A DNA stretch of 17,553 nt, from assembly GCA_027296045.1 (NCBI GenBank), contig JAPUJS010000202.1:1-17553 (forward strand), given 5' to 3'. The stretch is from a bacterium. GTDB taxonomy: Bacteria > Latescibacterota > UBA2968. Under the pieces are notes generated by a model. The model had not been told where the DNA came from. It worked only from the letters and a program-made list of their open reading frames with translations, and ran no database searches. Below, piece by piece: positions 12,418 to 17,553 of this stretch. The stretch's first letter is position 1. The number at the start of each line of letters is the position of its first letter. A program made the translations under genes and the position numbers.

Positions 12418-13440
12418 ATGCCAAATGAACAACACCCCAACATTGTCGTCTTTTTCGTAGATGATATGGGATATGGAGACGTGTCGTGCCTCAATCCGGA
12501 AGGCAAAATATCGACCCCCAATTTCGATCGTCTTGCTCAGGAAGGTTTGGTTTTCACAGATGCCCATTCGACATCGGCAGTCTGTTCCCCTTCTCGTTAT
12601 GGCCTGCTCACAGGGCGCTACAATTGGCGAACCGTCCTGCAGTCTGGCATTGTGCGGCACTATGGCGATCCACTCATTGCTGAAAATCGTGTCACCTTGC
12701 CCTCTTTCCTGAAAACGCACGGCTACCACACAGGGTGTATCGGAAAATGGCATCTCGGAATGGGGTGGGATTTTGAGGCAACCAAAGACTTCATTCCCGA
12801 TGGCGACAAATACAATGCACGAAACTTCCCGGAGAATCTCTATCCCACGGAGAAACAAAAAGCCCTCTGGCAAGAGGCGTTCTCCAAACCCACTACCGGT
12901 GGCCCAACAACAAGAGGATTCGATACCTACTTCGGTGTCGACGTGCCCAACTGGCCTCCATACTGCTTTATCCAGAATGATCGAACAGTCGGCGTACCTT
13001 CCGAATTCCTTCCCGCACGCTTACTGGGCAACAACCAGGCGAGCACACCCGGCCCAGCAATGCCCTACTGGCATTTCGAACAATTGCTGCCCACCTGGGC
13101 CGAGAAGGCAGACGCCTATATCATGGAACATGCCGACAATCCCTTCTTTCTGTATCTACCCATGACATCTCCACACACGCCACTATCCGTCAACGCGCCC
13201 TGGATTGGAAAAAGTGGGCTGAACAACCTCTACGCCGATCTGGTGATGGAGACCGATGACATCTTCGGAAAAGTGCTAAGTTCCCTCGAAGAAAACGGCC
13301 TGACGGACAATACGCTTGTGATTTTTACATCAGACAATGGATGTGCACATTACATCGGCGCAACCATGGATGTAGCAGTAGATATCTGGAAATTGGATAC
13401 TATGCCGGCAGTTGATGAAAGGGTGTTGGACGACTATTAA
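12418..13440 (+). pseudogene. Type I sulfatase, C-terminally truncated
   Basis: 340 aa versus the usual 450-500. N-terminal catalytic features are complete: metal-binding D15/D16 (FFVDDMGYGD), formylglycine motif C56-S-P-S-R60 followed by YGLLTGRY, K110 and H112 (GKWHLG), H253 (SPHTP), D306/N307 (TSDNG). After SDNGCAHYIG (about 314) the expected R-G-x-K-A-D-x-x-E-G-G-H-R region with the last catalytic Lys and the C-terminal subdomain is missing, replaced by an unrelated ATMDVAVDIWKLDTMPAVDE tail. No signal peptide. The intact family hydrolyses sulfate esters, often of polysaccharides, after maturation by a formylglycine-generating enzyme. Loss of the C-terminus probably inactivates it; hence called a pseudogene, though the ORF has a good start and ribosome site. 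Confidence 0.8.
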
Positions 13441-13513
13441 CATATGCACATACTTCCTTGGCCAAGTGTATCATTTTGATGCTGTTGTCTTCTGATTTCT
13501 GGGCGTAAATGCC

Positions 13514-13534
13514 AACCGGATTTCATATCCGGTT
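13514..13534. other. Hairpin upstream of higBA
   Basis: AACCGGAT-ttcat-ATCCGGTT, a perfect 8-bp stem, 8 bp before the higBA -35. No T run follows on the + strand. It could be a weak terminator for the truncated sulfatase transcript or an operator half. Confidence 0.4.
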
Positions 13535-13541
13535 CAAGATA

Positions 13542-13570
13542 TTGACAAGCATAAACAATTTGTTTACATT
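13542..13570 (+). promoter_or_regulatory. higBA promoter with overlapping palindrome
   Basis: TTGACA (13542-13547), 17 bp, TACATT (13565-13570). The spacer holds a perfect 13-bp palindrome AAACAA-T-TTGTTT (13553-13565) touching the -10, well placed for autorepression by HigA. The predicted start is at about 13577, so the higB mRNA is almost leaderless. Confidence 0.6.
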
Positions 13571-13578
13571 TAAGGGTT

Positions 13579-13863
13579 ATGATACGGTCATTTGCCGACA
13601 CGGAAACCCAACGCTTCTACACGACTGGGAAATCGAGGCGCTATCCTTCCACCATTCAGACACGGGCAATGATGCGACTGACGCAGTTGGATGCCGCAAC
13701 ACGATTGGACGACTTGCGTCTGCCACCGTCGAATCGGTTGGAAGCCTTAAAACATAACCGCAGAGGCCAATGGAGCATTCGTATCAACAACCAGTGGCGC
13801 GTGTGTTTTCGCTTTGAAAATGGCGACGTGTTGGATGTTGAGATCGTTGATTATCACCGATAG
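13579..13863 (+). CDS. higB: HigB-family toxin (RelE superfamily mRNA interferase)
   Basis: 94 aa. It matches the plasmid-maintenance killer family throughout: MIRSFADTETQRFYTTGKSR, LTQLDAATRLDDLRLPPSNR, LEALKHNRRGQWSIRINNQW and RVCFRFENGDVLDVEIVDYH. HigB cleaves mRNA on the ribosome. ATG 13579 is preceded by AAGGG. Toxin comes before antitoxin, the normal higBA order. No truncation is seen. Confidence 0.95.
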   Translation: MIRSFADTETQRFYTTGKSRRYPSTIQTRAMMRLTQLDAATRLDDLRLPPSNRLEALKHNRRGQWSIRINNQWRVCFRFENGDVLDVEIVDYHR

Positions 13864-13872
13864 GAGCCAGTG

Positions 13873-14169
13873 ATGATTAAAAATGGTTTAGCGCCGATCC
13901 ACCCGGGAAAGTTCCTGCTGGAAATCATTGAGGAGTTGGGCATTTCTCAAGCGCACTTCGCCCGCACCATTGGCGTTTCATCGATGCGGGTGTCTCATGT
14001 GGTAAATGGTACGCGCCCTGTTACAGCCGAGTTGGCACTCTTATTTGGCCAAGCCCTTGGCCAATCACCACAGTACTGGCTCAACCTGCAAGCGACTTAC
14101 GACCTGAAAATCGCCGAGGCAGCCCTGGGTAAACAATTAAAAACCATTTCCGAGCTGTCCCCTATCTGA
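13873..14169 (+). CDS. higA: HigA-family HTH antitoxin
   Basis: 98 aa from ATG 13873, with GGAG at 13863-13866; a GTG at 13870 would add one residue. N-terminal NGLAPIHPGKFLLEIIEELG and the helix-turn-helix ISQAHFARTIGVSSMRVSHV are followed by NGTRPVTAELALLFGQALGQ and the SPQYWLNLQATYDL signature of the HigA/VapI group. It binds HigB and represses the operon, probably at the palindrome 13553-13565. It starts 9 bp after the higB stop. Confidence 0.95.
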   Translation: MIKNGLAPIHPGKFLLEIIEELGISQAHFARTIGVSSMRVSHVVNGTRPVTAELALLFGQALGQSPQYWLNLQATYDLKIAEAALGKQLKTISELSPI

Positions 14170-14221
14170 GAGGCTTGCATCCCACACTTCTCCGAAACAG
14201 TTCTTGACGCTCTGTCTCCGT

Positions 14222-14249
14222 CTCAAAATCCTGCTTCGACGTCCTCATT
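14222..14249. repeat. 28-bp repeat, orphan copy
   Basis: The first 22 bases are identical to 15706-15727 and the whole stretch matches 15706-15733 at 26 of 28. On the minus strand it reads ...NEDVEAGF followed by TGA, the same C-terminal residues as the MlrC gene. Only about 17 codons are open upstream (an in-frame TGA precedes), so no gene is left. It sits in the 216-bp spacer between higA and the next gene, which otherwise holds only the latter's ribosome site. Confidence 0.8.
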
Positions 14250-14385
14250 CACTGTAACCCATTTTCCTGTCAAATCCTTTCAGAACCGATCCCTGATGTA
14301 GACGGATGCGCGTTGTATCCAGGGGAGAGATGCGTATATTGGGAAAGCAGAGGTCGAAAGTCAGGAGCCAGAATGGGAGGATACG

Positions 14386-15558
14386 ATGGCAGACCGGATC
14401 AAGATTGCGGCTGTTGTGACAGCATATTACCCACGCTCACACGCCGATGTGATTGTGACCAAGTTTCTGAAGGGTTTTCCAACCGATGAAGGTTTCCAGG
14501 AACCCCGGGTGGATCTGGTCTCGATGTACCTGGACCAGATCGCAGAAAAAGATATCGGGGTGAAACTGGCTGAAGAACACGGAATCCCGATTTTTCCGAG
14601 TATCCCCGGCGCACTGACGCTGGGTGGAAAGGATCTGGCCGTTGACGGCGTACTGCTCATCGGTGAACACGGCGACTATGCCTGGAACGAGAAAGAACAG
14701 CACCTGTATCCCCGCAGGTTCTTTTTTGAACAGATCTGTGGGATGTTCGCCACGTCCGGCCGGTCGGTGCCTGTATACAGCGACAAGCATCTGTCGTATA
14801 ACTGGACAGATGCGAAGTGGATGTATGATCGGGCGAAAGCCTTAAACGTACCGTTTATGGCCGGGTCTTCCGCACCTCTTGTCTGGCGCAGCCCCTGGCT
14901 GGAATACGACCTGGAAACACCGTTGGAGGAAGCAATCTCCATTGGCCACGGGGGGCTGGAAAGCTATGGATTTCATGCGCTGGAGGTCTTACAGTGTATG
15001 GTCGAGCGTCGAGTGGGCGGCGAGACGGGAATTCAGGCGGTGCAATGTCTGGAGGGGGACGATGTGTGGAAGGCAAGAGATGAAAAACGCTGGTCACAAG
15101 CGCTGGCAGAAGCAGCCTGTGGAGCAATACAGGAGAAGGCGGAAGGCAAGATGGAGGTGCTGTGTGAAAATCCTGCGGTTTTTTTGATCGAATATTCGGA
15201 TGGGCTCAAAGGGGCGATGCTGATGCTCAACGGCTATGTGAGAGAACGAGGGTTTGCAGGGCGTGTCGCGGGTCGAGTTCAGGGAACACGGATTTCCAAT
15301 TTGAGGACAGAGCCCCACTCCCACTTCAGCTATTTAGGGCTCAATATTCAGGAGATGTTTCTCACCCATAAACCGCAGTATCCGGTGGAGCGGACCCTGC
15401 TGATAAGCGGCGCACTGGAGGCACTGATGGACTCGCGCTACCGGGGGCACGTGCGGGTGGAAACGCCCCATCTGGATGTTTCATACCAGTCATACGAGAA
15501 GCTGCCGATCCGCCCGAGGGGGCCGAAACCGTCGGGCGCAAGTTTAATCCCCCTTTAA
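14386..15558 (+). CDS. Conserved 390-aa protein of unknown function
   Basis: GGGAGGATACG precedes ATG 14386. The protein is soluble, with no signal peptide. It opens KIAAVVTAYYPRSHADVIVT, like the Rossmann-like start of a Gfo/Idh fold but without a clear GxGxxG. Distinct conserved-looking blocks are LAVDGVLLIGEHGDY, VPVYSDKHLSYNW, VPFMAGSSAPLVWR, GGLESYGFHALEVLQCMVER and GGETGIQAVQCLEGDDVW. From memory this pattern recurs in Planctomycetes and related environmental bacteria as a conserved hypothetical protein. The IGEHGDY, SDKH and YGFHALE blocks contain His, Asp and Glu residues that could bind metal or sugar; that is inference only. The gene is intact and stands alone; it converges with the MlrC gene. 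Confidence 0.75.
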   Translation: MADRIKIAAVVTAYYPRSHADVIVTKFLKGFPTDEGFQEPRVDLVSMYLDQIAEKDIGVKLAEEHGIPIFPSIPGALTLGGKDLAVDGVLLIGEHGDYAWNEKEQHLYPRRFFFEQICGMFATSGRSVPVYSDKHLSYNWTDAKWMYDRAKALNVPFMAGSSAPLVWRSPWLEYDLETPLEEAISIGHGGLESYGFHALEVLQCMVERRVGGETGIQAVQCLEGDDVWKARDEKRWSQALAEAACGAIQEKAEGKMEVLCENPAVFLIEYSDGLKGAMLMLNGYVRERGFAGRVAGRVQGTRISNLRTEPHSHFSYLGLNIQEMFLTHKPQYPVERTLLISGALEALMDSRYRGHVRVETPHLDVSYQSYEKLPIRPRGPKPSGASLIPL

Positions 15559-15705
15559 ATTCAATTCAAGATTATGTTCCATAACCAGAGCCGCGATCCA
15601 GATACTGAGTCTCTCCTCAGCCATCACTCACGGCCCAGCATAATCTCGATCCTTTAGCATCCCCGCAATGGCCGTTCCTCTCGCCTCCCATCCAGATCTG
15701 ATCTA

Positions 15706-15733
15706 CTCAAAATCCTGCTTCGACGTCTTCATC
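15706..15733. repeat. 28-bp repeat, copy at the MlrC 3' end
   Basis: Covers the stop codon and last nine codons of the MlrC gene (DEDVEAGF). Partner of 14222-14249. The 148-bp convergent spacer 15559-15706 shows no clear hairpin terminator. Confidence 0.8.
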
Positions 15734-17167
15734 CAACGGGAAGATCGGTCTCGGACACCGTCTGTAGGGAAGCGTCTTCAGGTTTGCGCTTGTCGAGCCC
15801 GGTACATCGGCATACAGGATCTGAGACGCGAGGGGCTCGTAATGGGTCCGGAAGCCGTTCGGCGACTTAGCGACTACGAAATCGTAGTCGCGGGGGTCTT
15901 CCCCCTGCGAGAGGAAGAAGGCCGACGACGTTGTTGCCGCCGCTCGTTCGGACGCAACAACCGTGTGCTGCTTCAGCCTGAGCTTCGCTGTCCGACCTGC
16001 GCGTCCCGGCACGGGGCCACCGCCGTACAGCCCGTCGCTCAGTGCCTGTACATAGACCTCCGCTTCAAGGGGTGAGAACCGTTCTTTGTCGATCGACCCA
16101 CCGAGTGGGACATTGAAACTGCTTCCGACGCCCGCCTCGAACGCGCTCGCCACCGCAGGCGCATCCACGATGAAGATCAAAGCGCGCTTGCTGTAGTTGT
16201 ATTCGAGCAAGCCTTTCAGGATCGCGTTACTATCGCCCGACGCTCCAGATGCCGTCGAGTCTGCCGGGTCACCACACACGGTCAGCCCGTCCTTCTCCTC
16301 GGCTCGCTCGACAATCTCCACCATCGACATCAGGTCCGCGAACCACAGATTGCGGTTGGCCCACATAAAGCGCGCCAGCTTCATCGCCTCTTCCTGGGCG
16401 CGCGCTTCGTCCCCGTCGGTTGTCACGATCGTGTTGGACCTCAGATCGGGCACGTCGGTGAACGGATTTCCGATGTTTACGCCTGCGGCCACCCCACCAG
16501 GTGTCGCCTCGAACGCCTGACACATCTGTATCGCTTCTCCGAACTTCCCGGTTTTCGTGATCAGCTCATTCCCCCGGGCAAGAAGGGGAATCTTCACACG
16601 CGCCGTCACGGGGTTCTTCACCTCCCCGTCGAGCATCTTGAGCAGATTCTGAGCGGCTCGAGCACCGGTTTCCTGCTGGTCGACGTGCGGATAGGTGTGG
16701 AGAAACGAGATCGCATCGATCCCTTCGATGATGCGATCCGTAATGATGCCGTGCAGGTCCATCGAAGCTGTGAGGGGCACGTCCCCGACGTGTTTACGTA
16801 TGCCCTCAATGACCCGTCCTTCGGGGTCGTCCTCCGACTCTCCCGCCATCGCCCCGTGCAGGGCCAAACACACGCCGTCGATGTTCGACTCGCTTTCGAC
16901 AGCTTCGAGCAGCTCCCCAATCAGTCGATCCAGATCCGCCGTCGCCACTGGGCCGCCCGTGCCCGACCAGGCGGCATAAGTCGGCACGATCTCGATATCG
17001 TCCCGCTTGTCGAGCACCTCTACGGTACCGCGGGTGGACCCGCCGGACTGTCGAAAAGCATCCAGAATCTCTTGCCCGCGCAGAATGTTGAAGTCGTCGT
17101 ATATCATCGGCTTGGGATTGAAACTCCCCGTCTCCTGCATGAACGTGGCGATGAGTACCCGTTTCAT
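15707..17167 (-). CDS. MlrC-like M81-family metallopeptidase
   Basis: 486 aa. AAGGAG lies 7 nt before ATG 17167. Family motifs in order: FMQETGSFNP (9-18), CLALHGAMAGESEDDPEGRV (100-119), ASMDLHGIITDRI (134-146), FLHTYPHVDQQETGARAAQN (155-174), and DPADSTASGASGDSNAILKG (300-319), the last resembling the DNPGGGAPGD loop of microcystinase C. M81 proteins are Zn-dependent; the named member finishes breakdown of linearised microcystin, but most homologues have unknown natural substrates (small peptides or modified amino acids). Base composition is visibly richer in G+C than the flanks, hinting at recent transfer. The C-terminal tail DEDVEAGF lies in a repeat also found at 14222. Confidence 0.9.
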   Translation of the reverse strand: MKRVLIATFMQETGSFNPKPMIYDDFNILRGQEILDAFRQSGGSTRGTVEVLDKRDDIEIVPTYAAWSGTGGPVATADLDRLIGELLEAVESESNIDGVCLALHGAMAGESEDDPEGRVIEGIRKHVGDVPLTASMDLHGIITDRIIEGIDAISFLHTYPHVDQQETGARAAQNLLKMLDGEVKNPVTARVKIPLLARGNELITKTGKFGEAIQMCQAFEATPGGVAAGVNIGNPFTDVPDLRSNTIVTTDGDEARAQEEAMKLARFMWANRNLWFADLMSMVEIVERAEEKDGLTVCGDPADSTASGASGDSNAILKGLLEYNYSKRALIFIVDAPAVASAFEAGVGSSFNVPLGGSIDKERFSPLEAEVYVQALSDGLYGGGPVPGRAGRTAKLRLKQHTVVASERAAATTSSAFFLSQGEDPRDYDFVVAKSPNGFRTHYEPLASQILYADVPGSTSANLKTLPYRRCPRPIFPLDEDVEAGF

Positions 17168-17321
17168 CTGTTATCTCCTTGTCGTCCAATAACCCCACGC
17201 GAATAATCCATCCCTTCTTTTTGGAAGGCGCGTGAAAGGGATGGGGTCATCTCCCGCGCCCGGCGTATCATCTACTCGATGATACCGCCAGTTCGCCGCT
17301 GCGTCAAGAGGAGAACAACAC

Positions 17322-17553
17322 GTGTCTGTCAGAACCACGAGACGACCTGAGCATCGTGCGAGGCGTGGGAAGGCTTGCAGGTGGGTGACCGCGTTCTCAC
17401 CACTCAAACACGCACTTCAAGAAGCTGTGGAAGCTGACTTTGAAAAATTTATGAATGAATCAGGTGAAAAAGCTTATTGCAAAATCTCTGTGCCTGAATT
17501 ATTATGGAGAAGATGCCCGCGCCTGTTATCTGACAGACGCTCGAGGGCAGAAT
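17322..17553 (+). CDS. Unidentified partial ORF at the right edge
   Basis: GAGGAG (17308-17313) sits 8 nt before GTG 17322, and the frame stays open to the window end (77 codons). The first 25 residues are Arg-rich (SVRTTRRPEHRARRGKACRW); then come LKHALQEAVEADFEKFMNES and YCKISVPELLWRRCPR. A second open frame starts at ATG 17455 (MNQVKKLIAKSLCLNYYGED, ARACYLTDARGQN) and also reaches the edge. The protein-like character of the second frame suggests it could be the real gene. I recognise neither. The spacer 17168-17321 carries the MlrC ribosome site and no evident hairpin. Confidence 0.35.
   Translation, partial: MSVRTTRRPEHRARRGKACRWVTAFSPLKHALQEAVEADFEKFMNESGEKAYCKISVPELLWRRCPRLLSDRRSRAE

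Noticed and set aside
11775..12521. 248-codon minus ORF extending the vapBC antitoxin
   Set aside because: The extension crosses hairpin T4, the tail repeat and the sulfatase start. ATG 12059 with its own ribosome site is the better start.

Overview
The window (17,553 bp) is bacterial chromosome: NAD-dependent DNA ligase, an HU-type protein and a tRNA with encoded CCA. An XPB-type helicase, an MlrC-type M81 protein, a sulfatase, a Planctomycetes-like protein of unknown function and dense toxin-antitoxin debris suggest an uncultivated bacterium such as a Latescibacterota or Planctomycetota relative. That assignment is an impression from family content, not a demonstrated placement.

Left block (1-6938), compact housekeeping, all + strand: the 3' part of an NhaC-type Na+/H+ antiporter; a spacer with three tandem triloop hairpins; an XPB-like DNA helicase and, 31 bp on, a UbiA-family prenyltransferase; an HU/IHF-family protein with its own promoter, leader hairpin and terminator; a single-domain response regulator with its own promoter; ligA; and a strong terminator.

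Middle block (6940-12330), a degenerating accessory region. An AT-rich stretch leads to a well-promoted tRNA-Ala(GGC). An 81-bp perfect copy, covering the tRNA from nucleotide 2 through CCA plus 6 bp, recurs 3,977 bp downstream. Between the copies lie a 5'-truncated HicB-like gene, an orphan small gene, an intact hicBA pair, a 47-codon ORF, a receiver-histidine kinase that loses its frame after the G2 box and abuts a two-component-regulator propeller fragment, a DUF433 gene with a 20-codon DUF5615 stump, and a frameshifted small gene. No integrase is visible. The second tRNA copy starts with A (A1:C72 mismatch) and lacks a good promoter. A vapBC-type module follows. Related terminator hairpins recur four times (7273, 10704, 11248, 12254), two of them followed by a shared 28-bp tail, as if the region was built by repeated insertion at, or duplication of, a tRNA 3' end.

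Right block (12370-17553): a sulfatase with intact N-terminal catalytic motifs but no C-terminal part; a higBA module with promoter and overlapping palindrome; a 390-aa conserved protein of unknown function; a GC-rich MlrC/M81 gene on the minus strand; and a partial gene at the right edge. A 28-bp repeat (26/28 identical) encoding the MlrC C-terminus also lies alone at 14222.

No CRISPR array or complete transposable element was seen. The most interesting feature is the tRNA-Ala duplication with repeated tail hairpins around a toxin-antitoxin graveyard.
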